Below, piece by piece: positions 46,866-56,947 of a stretch of DNA of 64,000 bases. The stretch is from Methanobacterium_D sp040373355 (GTDB lineage Archaea > Methanobacteriota > Methanobacteria > Methanobacteriales > Methanobacteriaceae): contig NZ_CP166866.1 in NCBI RefSeq assembly GCF_047495555.1, positions 2,104,001-2,168,000 of the forward strand, written 5' to 3'. How positions within the stretch are numbered: position 1 is the stretch's first letter; the number at the start of each line of letters is the position of its first letter. The position numbers and the translations under genes are program-made. The notes under the pieces are model-generated. The model saw nothing but the letters and a program-made list of their open reading frames with translations. It searched no databases and was not told the DNA's origin.

Positions 46866-48212
46866 TTATGCAAATACATCAATAATATTTATAATGTTTT
46901 TAATTCCTAATCTGAAATCTTCTATCCTTATATTTTCATTTGGAGAATGTACAAGGGAACCCCAGTATTCTGCACCAACTGAAACTGTAGGAATGTTCAA
47001 TTTATTTATGAAATTATAAATAGGACTGCTTCCAACAGATAATGGATAAATTAGAGGTTCAATTCCATAAGTTTTTCTTGTAGCTTTTTTAACAATTTCT
47101 ACTTCCTTTGAAGATGCTGGAGTTTTAGCTGATTCATAGCCATAGAGATAATCTATTTTAATATCCTCAAAACCATGTTTTTTCACATGTTTCTGGATGT
47201 TTTTATATAGATTTTCTGGTTTTTGACCTGGAAGAAATCTGAAATCAAGCTTAGCAGAAGCAACACTCGGTATAATAGTTTTAGAGCTTGCACCTTCATA
47301 GCCCCCATATATTCCATCAATATTACATGTAGGTTTTAAGTATAATGACTTTAGAGCATCGTTACCTCTATATCCTCCTTCAAACTCATTTAAACCGTAT
47401 TTTTCTAAAATTTGATTGTCATCAAAAGGAATTTGATCTAAAAGTTTTATATCTTCCTTTTCAATTTGATCCATATCATCATAAAATCCATCTATGAGTA
47501 TTCTTCCATTTTCATCCCTTAAGCTACTTAAAAAATCTATTAAAAGCCATATTGGATTTTTAACTAAACCAGCTCTTCCAGAGTGAACATCTTTATTTGG
47601 CCCTTTAACAGAAATATTGTAATAAGCTATGCCCTTATAACCCAGTTTTATGGTGGGTCTTTCTGTTTCGTGCCTATCTCCAGATTCCCAAACACCCATG
47701 TCGGCTTTAAAAAGTTCTCTATATTTATTAACATATTTTGGAAGGGATACACCACCAACTTCTTCTTCTCCTTCAAAAATGAACTTTACTGCTACTGGAA
47801 GGTCTTTTTTAGTCTTTAGGATTGATTCTACTGCTTTAATCCTGGCAATAATGTTTCCTTTATTGTCTGCAACTCCTCTTGCAAACAGTTTTCCATCCCT
47901 AATTGTTGGTTCAAATGGAGGGCTTTCCCATTGTTCTAATGGGTCAGCTGGCTGCACATCATAGTGATTATAAAAAATAATTGTTTTTTCAAAATATTCT
48001 GGTATAAATTCACCGTAAACTAATGGATTTGCATCATCAATTTGCAGTATATTCGATTCAATACCTGATTTCTGCATAATTTGAACTATCTTAGATGCAG
48101 TTTCTTCAATCCCTTCATTTTGTGCAGATATCGATGGAATCTTACATATTTCCTTTAAGTCATCGATAGAAGTATCAAAGTTTTTATCCACATATTCCAT
48201 TACTTCCTGCAT
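46866..48212 (-). CDS. M20-family metallopeptidase (dipeptidase)
   Basis: A 448-residue zinc exopeptidase of the M20 family. The metal ligands appear in IIFYNHYDVQPADP (His and Asp, about 80-93), FARGVADNKGN (Asp, about 111-121) and FIFEGEEEVGG (Glu general base and ligand, about 145-155), with a later HSGRAG dimerisation-domain motif and SVGSSPIYNFI near the end. It probably hydrolyses dipeptides or acyl-amino acids in the cytosol. The exact substrate is not evident. A second in-frame ATG at codon 5 could be the start. Confidence 0.88.
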   Translation of the reverse strand: MQEVMEYVDKNFDTSIDDLKEICKIPSISAQNEGIEETASKIVQIMQKSGIESNILQIDDANPLVYGEFIPEYFEKTIIFYNHYDVQPADPLEQWESPPFEPTIRDGKLFARGVADNKGNIIARIKAVESILKTKKDLPVAVKFIFEGEEEVGGVSLPKYVNKYRELFKADMGVWESGDRHETERPTIKLGYKGIAYYNISVKGPNKDVHSGRAGLVKNPIWLLIDFLSSLRDENGRILIDGFYDDMDQIEKEDIKLLDQIPFDDNQILEKYGLNEFEGGYRGNDALKSLYLKPTCNIDGIYGGYEGASSKTIIPSVASAKLDFRFLPGQKPENLYKNIQKHVKKHGFEDIKIDYLYGYESAKTPASSKEVEIVKKATRKTYGIEPLIYPLSVGSSPIYNFINKLNIPTVSVGAEYWGSLVHSPNENIRIEDFRLGIKNIINIIDVFA

Positions 48213-48368
48213 TAGATCACCAAATAAAATTAATTAATATTGATCTATTTCAAGAAGGTAATAAAATTTAAGAAAAAAATAATTAAATTAGACTAAAAGA
48301 AAAAAATAAAAATATTAGAAAGATAACTTTAAAACCTACGGTTTTAATGCACAAATATTTAAATTAAT

Positions 48369-49607
48369 TTAAATATTTGTAAGTTTAGAAATCCTTTCCA
48401 TAGCTTTTTTGGTGTTTTCAAGCGTATTAAACGCAGTTATTCTGAAATAACCTTCACCACTTGGACCAAAACCTACACCCGGAGTTCCTACAACGTTTGC
48501 TTCATTTAAAAGAAGATCAAAGAATTCCCAGGAATCCATATTGTTTGGTGTTTTAACCCAGATATAAGGAGAGTTAACTCCACCATAAATGTTTAATCCC
48601 ATCTCTTTAAGGCTTTCTCTGATTATTTCAGCATTTTTCATATAGTACTCAATATATTCTTTAATTTCTTCTTGTCCTCCTTCAGAATAGACTGCTTTAG
48701 CTGCTACTTGAACAGGGTATGAAACACCGTTGAACTTAGTAGTTTGTCTTCTGTTCCAGAGAGGATTTAATGAGTAAGGATTGCCTTCTTTATCGTATCC
48801 CATTACTTCTTTAGGTACTACTGTATATGCACACCTTGTTCCTGTAAATCCTGCATTTTTAGAGAAACTTCTAAATTCTATAGCTACTTCTCTAGCACCT
48901 TCGATTTCATAAATACTATGAGGAATATCCTTTTCCTGTATGTAAGCTTCATAGGCAGCGTCAAAAAGAATAATTGCCTTGTTTTCTTTAGCATAGTTAA
49001 CCCATTTGGCCAATTGTTCCTTTGTAAGTGCTGTACCTGTTGGGTTGTTAGGATAACAAAGATAAATTAAATCTACAGGTGTTTTTGGAATTTCAGGGAC
49101 AAAATCATTCTCTGCAGTACATGGAATGTAAACAAGCCCTTCATACTTCCCGTCTTCTCCCATCTTGCCTCCACGGCCCGCCATAATGTTACTTTCAACA
49201 TAAACTGGATAAACAGGGTCAGTTACAGCTACAACATTGTCTAAACCGAATATTTCCTGAATGTTTCCAGTATCACACTTAGCTCCATCACTTATAAACA
49301 CTTCATCATTATCAAGGGAAATTCCAAGAGTTTCAAAATCATTTTTAATTATCTCTTCAATTAAAAAGTCATAACCTTGTTCTGGTCCATATCCTCTAAA
49401 TGTTTCCGAGGACAACATTTCGTCCACTGCATTTTTGAACTCCTCAGCCACTGCCTTTGGTAATGGTTTTGTAACATCTCCAATACCCATTTTAATTATG
49501 TCCGCATCAGGGTTTTCATTTTGAAATTTTTCAACCCTTCTGGCAATTTCTGCAAAGATGTAACTGCTTTTAAGCAATAAATAGTTTTCATTAATCTGTA
49601 CTGCCAT
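48369..49607 (-). CDS. dapL: LL-diaminopimelate aminotransferase
   Basis: A 412-residue PLP-dependent class I/II aminotransferase that makes LL-diaminopimelate from tetrahydrodipicolinate in one step, the lysine route used by Methanobacteriales. It shows VNENYLLLKSSYIFAEIARR-like opening (residues about 4-22), GIGDVTKPLP, YPNNPTGTALT, and the PLP lysine in FRSFSKNAGFTGTRC (about 251-265), as well as GVGFGPSGEGYFRI. The length and opening match DapL closely. It lies 30 bases downstream of gltX and may be co-transcribed. Confidence 0.94.
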   Translation of the reverse strand: MAVQINENYLLLKSSYIFAEIARRVEKFQNENPDADIIKMGIGDVTKPLPKAVAEEFKNAVDEMLSSETFRGYGPEQGYDFLIEEIIKNDFETLGISLDNDEVFISDGAKCDTGNIQEIFGLDNVVAVTDPVYPVYVESNIMAGRGGKMGEDGKYEGLVYIPCTAENDFVPEIPKTPVDLIYLCYPNNPTGTALTKEQLAKWVNYAKENKAIILFDAAYEAYIQEKDIPHSIYEIEGAREVAIEFRSFSKNAGFTGTRCAYTVVPKEVMGYDKEGNPYSLNPLWNRRQTTKFNGVSYPVQVAAKAVYSEGGQEEIKEYIEYYMKNAEIIRESLKEMGLNIYGGVNSPYIWVKTPNNMDSWEFFDLLLNEANVVGTPGVGFGPSGEGYFRITAFNTLENTKKAMERISKLTNI

Positions 49608-49636
49608 TTAAAATTCTCCTTTATTCATATCAAATA

Positions 49637-51310
49637 TCATTTATGTGCAAAGTAAAATATTAGCTTTTCACCATCTATTCCATCTAATCTTGCAAATCCG
49701 AAACGTTCCAATTGTACAATATCTCCAACTTTTAGATTTCTACATGCTGGTTCGACAAGACCTTCTACAACGCTTGCATCAGGCATTACAACTTCAGCAT
49801 TCAAGTTGTCGTTTCCAGGAACCCAGTGAATAATCTGTGCACCTGTTTCTTTAGCTTCTTCAAATGAAGAACTATGGTATACAGCATTTCCATCTTTAAA
49901 AATAATGTTTGCAGCATCCATAAGTCGTAGAGGCTTATTGTCTTTTATATCATCTTTTACAAGATAAACTTCATTATTGAACATTAATTCGCGATTTCCG
50001 CGTTCTAAGTTGTCAGGGTGTAGCGGCCTTTCTATTATTCCTTCACTTGATTCCGGGAGATTATCTATTTTAACTTTTTCCGGATTCCATACAAAGAAAT
50101 ACCTGTTTGCAACTTCTTCCAATATTGTACGGTTTAATCCATATACTTTCTTCCAGCTTACGGTTGAATCAGCAATTTTAACACCTATTTCATTCATAAG
50201 TTCTTCAAGTGATTCCTTCATTATTCCCCGTTTTGCAATTGCCCTAATTGTACCTAAACGTGGATCATCCCAGCCAGAGTAGGTTCCTTCTTCTATTCCT
50301 TCTTTTGCTTTAGAAGTACTTAGTGCAATATCGTCCATTTTAAGTCTTCCGTAATGAATAAAAACAGGTGCATCCCATCCAAAGTGTTCATAGATATATT
50401 TTTGCTTTTCAGAGTTTGCAAGGTGATCTTTACCTCTTAAAACATGTGTCATTCCCATTAGATGATCATCTACAGCAACAGAGAAATTCATCATAGGATA
50501 AATTTTATATTTATCTCCTGTTCTTGGATGTTTTGCATCCACAACTCTCATGGCTACAAAATCCCTTATTGCTGGATTTTTATGTTCTATATCAGTTGTA
50601 ACTCTTAAAACTGCCTCTCCTTCATCCATATTTTCCATTTCTTCCCACAGTTTTAAGCTCTCTTCAACGCCCATATCTCTACATGGACATGCCATTGATT
50701 GATCCTTTAATTTCTTAAACTCTCCACCTTCACATGTACACATGTAAGCTCCACCAAGTTCAATGAGCTTTTGAGCATATTCATAATAAATGGGGATTCT
50801 ATCACTTTGAATAAACTTCTCATCTATTTTTACACCCATCCATGATAAATCCTCTTCAATCATTTGATATGCATCAGGATAAACTCTTCGGGGATCAGTA
50901 TCTTCAATACGTAAAATCAGTTTTCCACCGTATTTTTTTAGGTATTCATTATTTAAAATTGCAGCTCTTGCATGGCCTATATGGAGCGGCCCGCTTGGGT
51001 TTGGGGCAAATCTTAAAACAACATCTCCTTTAACTAAAGGAAGATCAGAAAGTCCTTTCTCTTCTACCTTTTTTTCTTCAACCACTAGACCGCCTAATTT
51101 ATCCAGCTCTTTAATCTGGTCTTCAGGACTCATAACATTAATTTTACTTAATTCTTGAGCTACAGTTTTTGAAACTTCCTTAGCTTCCTTTCGAAATTCC
51201 GGGTGAGAACTCATAATAATGCCTATTACAGCACCGTTTTGAGCTGTTCCGTTATGCTTTACCGCATTTTGAAGTGCGTATTTGTATACAAGTTCTTTTA
51301 ATTCACTCAT
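49637..51310 (-). CDS. gltX: Glutamyl-tRNA synthetase, archaeal type
   Basis: A 557-residue class I aminoacyl-tRNA synthetase charging tRNA-Glu. The ATP-binding HIGH signature is FAPNPSGPLHIGHARAAILN (about 101-120), and the KMSKS equivalent is ALSTSKAKEG (about 327-336). Cysteines in TCEGGEFKK and CPCRD may bind zinc. The C-terminal half is the beta-barrel anticodon domain of the archaeal/eukaryal (GlnRS-like) class, ending LDGIDGEKLIFYFAHK. The first 95 residues are the archaeal N-terminal extension. It lies between ids and dapL in one minus-strand run. Confidence 0.95.
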   Translation of the reverse strand: MSELKELVYKYALQNAVKHNGTAQNGAVIGIIMSSHPEFRKEAKEVSKTVAQELSKINVMSPEDQIKELDKLGGLVVEEKKVEEKGLSDLPLVKGDVVLRFAPNPSGPLHIGHARAAILNNEYLKKYGGKLILRIEDTDPRRVYPDAYQMIEEDLSWMGVKIDEKFIQSDRIPIYYEYAQKLIELGGAYMCTCEGGEFKKLKDQSMACPCRDMGVEESLKLWEEMENMDEGEAVLRVTTDIEHKNPAIRDFVAMRVVDAKHPRTGDKYKIYPMMNFSVAVDDHLMGMTHVLRGKDHLANSEKQKYIYEHFGWDAPVFIHYGRLKMDDIALSTSKAKEGIEEGTYSGWDDPRLGTIRAIAKRGIMKESLEELMNEIGVKIADSTVSWKKVYGLNRTILEEVANRYFFVWNPEKVKIDNLPESSEGIIERPLHPDNLERGNRELMFNNEVYLVKDDIKDNKPLRLMDAANIIFKDGNAVYHSSSFEEAKETGAQIIHWVPGNDNLNAEVVMPDASVVEGLVEPACRNLKVGDIVQLERFGFARLDGIDGEKLIFYFAHK

Positions 51311-51359
51311 CTAAATCACGCTTACTAAATCTAATGATAAAATAAAAATAAAAACCAAA

Positions 51360-52343
51360 TTAGTGTGTTCTTTCAAGAACAAAGTCTGCAACTAATTTAA
51401 GAGATTCTTTAGCTTCAGAGTCATCCAAAACTTCTAAAAGCTCTTTTGCAGTTTTAACATTATCTAACGCAATGTTTCTGGTATATTCAATTGAACCATA
51501 CTTGTTGAATATTCCAATAGCATTGTCAACCAAACTTTCATCATTTGCATTTAGTATAGAAATAAGTCTCTCTTTATCTTCAGAGGATGCATTTGCAAGT
51601 GCATGAACAACCATAAGAGTCATTTTACCTTCTACAATGTCACTTCCTACTGGTTTTCCAAGATCTTCTTCATCACTTACAACATCAAGGTAATCATCTT
51701 GAATCTGGAAAGCAAGTCCTATTAAACGTCCGTATTCAGAGAGGGCTTCTATTTGCTCATCTGTTCCCCCACCAATTATAGCTCCAGCTTTTGTTGCGGC
51801 AGCTATAAGTGCAGCAGTCTTTTTGTAGATCATGGTCATGTATTCTTCTTCTTTAACCTCTAATTTACCTTCAAAACTTATATCCAGTGCTTGACCTTCA
51901 CATATTTTAATACATGAATCTACAACAGTTTTAAGAGCTTCTACCACTCTTTTTGGATCAACATTTTTTGTATCTGTTTCCAGTACAGTTTCAAATGCCT
52001 TTGAAAACAATGTATCTCCTGCTAAAATGGCCATTGGTTCTCCCCAGATCATATGAACTGATGGTTTTCCCCTTCTCATTTCATCCTTATCCATTATGTC
52101 ATCGTGAATAAGGGAAAAAGTGTGGATAAGCTCCATAGAAGCGGCGGTTTTAAGCGCGTCCTCATTTCTGCCACCTACTGCTTCAGAGCTTAAAACAACG
52201 AGTGCGGGGCGGAGTTTCTTTCCCCCCGCCTTAATAAGATGATCCGAAGCTTCACAAAGAGTTGAAGGGTCAATTGTGCTGAGTGTTGCTCCTATTTCCT
52301 TATCTATACTTTCAGAATATCTTTTCAGCATCTCTTTTACCAT
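51360..52343 (-). CDS. idsA: Short-chain polyprenyl diphosphate synthase (GGPP/FPP type)
   Basis: A 327-residue trans-isoprenyl diphosphate synthase that builds the C15-C20 precursors of archaeal ether lipids. Both aspartate motifs are present: LIHDDIMDKDEMRRGKPS (about 79-96) and AFQIQDDYLDVVSDEEDLGK (about 206-225). The frame is open to 52448, but that would overlap RNase J. The ATG at 52343 follows GGAGGA at six bases and starts one base after the RNase J stop, so it is the real start. It belongs with the upstream mevalonate-pathway genes. Confidence 0.93.
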   Translation of the reverse strand: MVKEMLKRYSESIDKEIGATLSTIDPSTLCEASDHLIKAGGKKLRPALVVLSSEAVGGRNEDALKTAASMELIHTFSLIHDDIMDKDEMRRGKPSVHMIWGEPMAILAGDTLFSKAFETVLETDTKNVDPKRVVEALKTVVDSCIKICEGQALDISFEGKLEVKEEEYMTMIYKKTAALIAAATKAGAIIGGGTDEQIEALSEYGRLIGLAFQIQDDYLDVVSDEEDLGKPVGSDIVEGKMTLMVVHALANASSEDKERLISILNANDESLVDNAIGIFNKYGSIEYTRNIALDNVKTAKELLEVLDDSEAKESLKLVADFVLERTH

Positions 52344-52344
52344 G

Positions 52345-53694
52345 TTAAATTCCTCCATTAAACACCTGCGCCTGACCATTTCTAAGTATATGAATGTTAT
52401 TTCCCATTTTATATCCTTCTTCTTCTGCAAGTTCAGTGTATGCAGCAAGCATTTCCAGATCCCCGTGAGCTGGAATAATATGCATTGGATTAAGCATTCT
52501 CAGGAAATCTCTGTGATCTTCACGTCCTGCATGTCCTGAAACGTGAGCATTTGTAAATATTCTGGCACCGCTGGATTTAAGTCTTCGCTCTAAAAGATTT
52601 CTGTTTGCAATATTCATAGGATTTGGAATTATAGGTGCTGAGATAACTACATTATCCCCATTTCTTACATTAAACTGAGTCTTACCACTTGCAATACGTG
52701 GCAGAAGTGCATCTGGTTCACCCTGATGACCAGTTGTAACTAAAAGATAATCTGCTCTGTTTTCTTCTGCTCTTGCAAGAGCTCTATTAACTGCTTTTGG
52801 ACTTCCATAAATACTCGCAGTTGCTGGAAGTTTTAATATTCCCATTGCTTCTGCCATTCCACAGTATCTCTCCATTGATCTTCCAAGAAGGAGCATATCA
52901 CGGTCGCTCTGCTCAGCAATGTTACATATTGCTTGAATACGTTCTATATGGGATGAAAATGTTGTAACAAGCATTCCATTCTTCTCATCAAGAGGATCGA
53001 GCATTATATCTTTAAGCATGATCCTTGCAATTTTTTCAGAGTGCGTTTTAGCTTCACCGTCCTCTCCAACTCTTGTTGTTTCTACAATAAGTGCAAGAAC
53101 TCCTTTTCTACCAAGTTCTTTTAATCTGCTGTAGTTTGGTGGTTCTGAAATCATCTGATAATTATCGAATTTAAAGTCATTTGCATAGATAACTATTCCT
53201 TCAGATGTATGTAGTGCTGCCATTGCAGCGTGTGGGATACTATGAGTAGTGTGAATAAATTCAAGGGTTATATCTGGAGATATCTGACATTTTTCACCTG
53301 CATTAAGCACCTGGAGAGGATTTGTAACACTGAATTTTTTCTCTCCTTTAATTGTTCTTTCTATAAGTGCTAGTGTGTAAGGTGTAGCTATAATAGGTGC
53401 TTCATACCTGTGTGCAAGCTTTGCAACAGCCCCTATGTGGTCTAAGTGTCCATGAGTGAAAACTATTGCCCTAACTTTTCCATCTACTTCTTTCATTAAG
53501 GTATCGTCAGGAATAACTCCTCTTTCGATTAAATCTAAACTATGCATTCTTGCTATGTCTGTATCTTCATGAATGTGAATTCGATCAAGATGAATCCCCA
53601 TATCAAAGATGACCACGTCATCCCCGATTTTAACTGCGGACATGTTCTTTCCTACTTCTTCATATCCACCTATTGCTATTACTTCAACGCTCAT
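52345..53694 (-). CDS. rnj: Ribonuclease J, archaeal
   Basis: A 449-residue metallo-beta-lactamase/beta-CASP ribonuclease, a 5'-3' exonuclease acting in RNA decay. The zinc site is in FTHGHLDHIGAV (about 75-86), THSIPHA (about 148-154) and later NAHVSGHAGREDH (about 377-389), with IPAHGDLE near the end. The start GGYEEVGKNM is typical. The gene is placed between fni and idsA, a linkage seen in methanogens, and overlaps neither. The ATG has a GGAGG ribosome binding site. Confidence 0.93.
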   Translation of the reverse strand: MSVEVIAIGGYEEVGKNMSAVKIGDDVVIFDMGIHLDRIHIHEDTDIARMHSLDLIERGVIPDDTLMKEVDGKVRAIVFTHGHLDHIGAVAKLAHRYEAPIIATPYTLALIERTIKGEKKFSVTNPLQVLNAGEKCQISPDITLEFIHTTHSIPHAAMAALHTSEGIVIYANDFKFDNYQMISEPPNYSRLKELGRKGVLALIVETTRVGEDGEAKTHSEKIARIMLKDIMLDPLDEKNGMLVTTFSSHIERIQAICNIAEQSDRDMLLLGRSMERYCGMAEAMGILKLPATASIYGSPKAVNRALARAEENRADYLLVTTGHQGEPDALLPRIASGKTQFNVRNGDNVVISAPIIPNPMNIANRNLLERRLKSSGARIFTNAHVSGHAGREDHRDFLRMLNPMHIIPAHGDLEMLAAYTELAEEEGYKMGNNIHILRNGQAQVFNGGI

Positions 53695-53846
53695 TGAAAA
53701 CCTCCTGCGTTATTTTGCGTTAAAACAAATCCAATTAAAATATTATTTAACAAATAGGATTTGTAAATGATTTTGAGTTATGCAAACCAATACTATAATC
53801 CAAAGCATTAGTTTGCAAATATGATTAAATTTAGTTATATTCTTAA

Positions 53847-54899
53847 TTAAGCTCTTTGAGCGTATTTTTTAGTTTCAAATCCTCTTTCAGTGAGCCATTC
53901 TTTAGTATTACCCCTAATGAGGAGATTACTTTTTCTTAGCTCTTTTATGTTCTTTGCTCCCACAAGGAACATCGCTACTTTAAGAGAATCTTTAAACTGT
54001 TCAATTGATTTAATTACTGCTTCATGTCCAATATAGGCATCTTTAAGTAAAGGTAAAGCTATTCCTACAGCTTCAGCACCTAAAGCTAGCGCTTTTGCAG
54101 CTTCAAGCCCGGTTCTTATACCTCCAGATGATATAACTGGAATATTAACAGATTCACATACTTCCACTGTGCTTACTGCTGTTGGAATACCCCAATCCCA
54201 ATATAGGTCTCCCATATATCTATCATTAGCTCTATATGTTTCAACTGCAGCCCAGCTTGTACCGCCTGCACCCGCAATATCAATTGCTGCAACTCCTGCT
54301 TTTTGGAGTGTTATTGCATCTTTTTTTGAAATACCGGCACCTGTTTCTTTGGCAACTATAGGCATGTCAATTAAATCTACGGCTTTTTCTATTGAAGAGA
54401 TGTATCCAGTTGCATCTATGTCTCCTTCTGGCTGAATAGCTTCCTGAAGAGTGTTAAGGTGAACTGCAAGTGCATCAGCATCTATCATATTAGCTGCAGC
54501 TTCTGCAAGTTCTATTTGAGGAGCACCAATATTACCAATTATTACTGATTCCGGTGCATTTTCTCTAACAACGCTATAAGTTGGTATTAAATCTGGATTT
54601 TCTACGGCTGCGCGCTGGCTTCCAACGCCCATACCAATATTCATCTTACCTGCAGCTTTTGCTAGTTCTTTGTTGATCTTCAATGCTGCAGGATGTCCTC
54701 CAGTTATTGCAGATATTATTAAAGGCATATCCATTTTCTTTCCAAAAAGTTCTGTGCCTATATCGATTTCTTCTTTGTTGACTTCGGGAAGTGCTCTGTG
54801 TATGAGTTCTATATCCTCAAATCCAGTGCTTTTTTCCTGGTATTCAACATCACAATTGGCGCACAATAATAAGTGCTCCAGTTTTCTGTCTGATGTCAT
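53847..54899 (-). CDS. fni: Isopentenyl diphosphate delta-isomerase, type 2
   Basis: A 350-residue FMN-dependent isomerase converting isopentenyl to dimethylallyl diphosphate. Family blocks are DRKLEHLLLC (4-13), ISAITGGHP (about 61-69), MGVGSQRAAVENP, ALAVHLNTLQEAIQPEGD (substrate loop, about 143-160), KETGAGISKKDA, and FMN-phosphate loops SSGGIRTGLEAAKALALGA. It works between isopentenyl phosphate kinase and the prenyl synthase, both encoded next to it. Confidence 0.95.
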   Translation of the reverse strand: MTSDRKLEHLLLCANCDVEYQEKSTGFEDIELIHRALPEVNKEEIDIGTELFGKKMDMPLIISAITGGHPAALKINKELAKAAGKMNIGMGVGSQRAAVENPDLIPTYSVVRENAPESVIIGNIGAPQIELAEAAANMIDADALAVHLNTLQEAIQPEGDIDATGYISSIEKAVDLIDMPIVAKETGAGISKKDAITLQKAGVAAIDIAGAGGTSWAAVETYRANDRYMGDLYWDWGIPTAVSTVEVCESVNIPVISSGGIRTGLEAAKALALGAEAVGIALPLLKDAYIGHEAVIKSIEQFKDSLKVAMFLVGAKNIKELRKSNLLIRGNTKEWLTERGFETKKYAQRA

Positions 54900-54983
54900 T
54901 TTATACTTCCTTTATTTTTAGTGAATTCCTTACATTATTTAATTAGCTTGAAATAATTGACTTCGTCTTTTTAAAGCAAAGAG

Positions 54984-55778
54984 TTATAATTTTTTAACAA
55001 TTGTGCCCAATATTTTTTCATTATTAAGGGCTCTTTGTACAATACCCTTACGTTCTGCATTTATAATTTCAGATTGAATTCCCATATCTGCTAGTTCTAA
55101 CAATTCCTGTAATTTACCATGCATTCCACCAGTAACATCCACATTTATAGATCCTTCTGTCTTTAAGTCTTCGCATGATGTAACCAGTTCCATTAGTTCT
55201 GCATCCTCATATTTTTTAGGGTCTTTTGTGTATATACCATCTACATCTGAACCTAAAATTACTCTTTCGGGTTTTAAATTTTCTCCAAGATACTGTATTA
55301 TCTGATCACCTGATAAAACACATATCTTTATTGATTCATCTATATCCAGAACTACATCCCCGTATATAACTGGAACAAATCCTAATTCTAAATATTTTTT
55401 AATTAAATCTAAGTTACAAGAATAAATTCGTTTATTCTTTGTTATAATGAATGATGAAGCTTGTATTGATACGGCTAAAACTCCATTTTGTCTTAAACTG
55501 TCACAAACATGCGTATTTAATTTTTTAACCCAACTTTGAGTTATAGAAAAACCCATTTTCTTTCTTTCTAGATCCACTTTGTCTTTTATAGGTTTTCCAA
55601 TTTTATATTCACTGGCAAATGGATGTCCAAAAGAACCTGCACCGTGAACAATTATAAGTTTATCAGAAAGGGATCTCGCAATTTCTGCAGAAATCCTGTC
55701 TAAATTATCTTGATTAAGGATAGGCTCCTTAGCCCCCTTTTTAGTAATTACGCTCCCGCCGAGCTTTAGAATGATCAA
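54984..55778 (-). CDS. Isopentenyl phosphate kinase
   Basis: A 264-residue amino acid kinase-family enzyme phosphorylating isopentenyl phosphate, the last step of the archaeal modified mevalonate pathway. It has KLGGSVITKKG at the start, the IPK-specific histidine in VHGAGSFGHPFA (about 44-55), VIYGDVVLD and the nucleotide-binding VILGSDVDGIYTKDPK. Translation begins at TTG, with GAGGTTGAT five bases upstream. It lies between mevalonate kinase and isomerase genes in pathway order. Confidence 0.93.
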   Translation of the reverse strand: MIILKLGGSVITKKGAKEPILNQDNLDRISAEIARSLSDKLIIVHGAGSFGHPFASEYKIGKPIKDKVDLERKKMGFSITQSWVKKLNTHVCDSLRQNGVLAVSIQASSFIITKNKRIYSCNLDLIKKYLELGFVPVIYGDVVLDIDESIKICVLSGDQIIQYLGENLKPERVILGSDVDGIYTKDPKKYEDAELMELVTSCEDLKTEGSINVDVTGGMHGKLQELLELADMGIQSEIINAERKGIVQRALNNEKILGTIVKKL

Positions 55779-55902
55779 ATATAATCAACCTCTAATTTCT
55801 TTTCAACTATGATGCTATTTTTGGGCTTAATTTGATTAAATACAATTAATCCCTTATTTTTTCCATTCGCATACTGTTTTGGATTTAAGCATATAAGTAT
55901 AA

Positions 55903-56871
55903 TTAACCTCTGATAATTTCGCTTTTTACACCATCTTTAGAAATATTTGCTTCAAAGGCGTTTTCCTTTTTTTTAAGTGCAGATATGATTTTATAAGTAT
56001 CATCAGGGCAAAATGCGATCATGCTTCCCCCACCACCGGCACCCGTGAGTTTTGATCCGAGTGCTCCTGCTCGTCTTGAAATAAAAACCATATCTGAAAG
56101 TTCTTTTGTATTGACCCCAAGAGCATCTAGTAGGCCCTGATTAATGTTCATAAGTTCCCCAATCCTTTTTTCATTATTATTAAGGATTGCGTCCTTTGCT
56201 TCTATGGTTAATGTTTCAATTGAATCAATTACAGGATCTATGACTTCAGGAAATTTTTCCCTTCTAATTCTTACAGATTCGACAAGTTTTCCTGTATTTC
56301 CCCTTGAATTGGTGTATCCTATAACAACGGGAATATTATGATTAATATCTAAAGATACTATTTTCTTTGCATCTTTTTCAAGATAAAGTAAGCCCCCATA
56401 TGTACTTACTGTAGTATCAAGAGGGCTTGCAGAATTTTGAACTTCCAATTCTACTTCATGAGCATAATTTGCTATCTCTTTCTTTTCTAATTCAATTCCA
56501 TTGAATTTTGAAATTGCTGCAATTGTGGCAACAGTTACTGCAGCTGAAGATCCAAGGCCTCCACCAATTGGAATATTTACATCAATGCATATGTCTATTC
56601 CGGTGTCACTTTGAAATTTCTTAATTGAACTTAATATGTACTTTAAAATCCCTTTTTTAGGTGAATCTGATATAATTGCATTATCATTTAAATTAAGGTA
56701 TCCTTGTATATCTAGATCCCTTATATTAACATGAATTTTATTATCTGCACGTTTGTTAATAACTACACTGGCTCTTTTATCTAATGCCATTGCAATTGCT
56801 GGCTTACCATATACAACTGCATGTTCCCCAAAAAGAATTGCCTTTCCTGGTGCAGATGCTGCTACTTGCAT
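55903..56871 (-). CDS. mvk: Mevalonate kinase
   Basis: A 322-residue GHMP kinase phosphorylating mevalonate at the start of the committed lipid pathway. Motifs are ASAPGKAILFGEHAVVYGKP (about 5-24), the phosphate loop PIGGGLGSSAAVTVA (about 103-117), and KLTGAGGGGSMIAF near the C-terminus. The frame is open to a GTG at 56880, but that GTG sits in the ribosome binding site GGTGA of the ATG at 56871, which is preferred. Neighbours are IPK and a MEMO1-type gene. Confidence 0.95.
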   Translation of the reverse strand: MQVAASAPGKAILFGEHAVVYGKPAIAMALDKRASVVINKRADNKIHVNIRDLDIQGYLNLNDNAIISDSPKKGILKYILSSIKKFQSDTGIDICIDVNIPIGGGLGSSAAVTVATIAAISKFNGIELEKKEIANYAHEVELEVQNSASPLDTTVSTYGGLLYLEKDAKKIVSLDINHNIPVVIGYTNSRGNTGKLVESVRIRREKFPEVIDPVIDSIETLTIEAKDAILNNNEKRIGELMNINQGLLDALGVNTKELSDMVFISRRAGALGSKLTGAGGGGSMIAFCPDDTYKIISALKKKENAFEANISKDGVKSEIIRG

Positions 56872-56947
56872 TAAATTCACCGTGTTATTGTAATATTTAG
56901 AGTTTATTGAATAGGTATCTAGAATAATCTGAATTCAAGATTCTTAC

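Noticed and set aside
50842..51033. Open frame opposite gltX
   Set aside because: It lies wholly within a conserved synthetase gene on the opposite strand and has no recognisable features.
51360..52448. Longer prenyl synthase starting inside RNase J
   Set aside because: The extra 35 residues are an out-of-frame reading of RNase J, and a GGAGGA site precedes the ATG at 52343.
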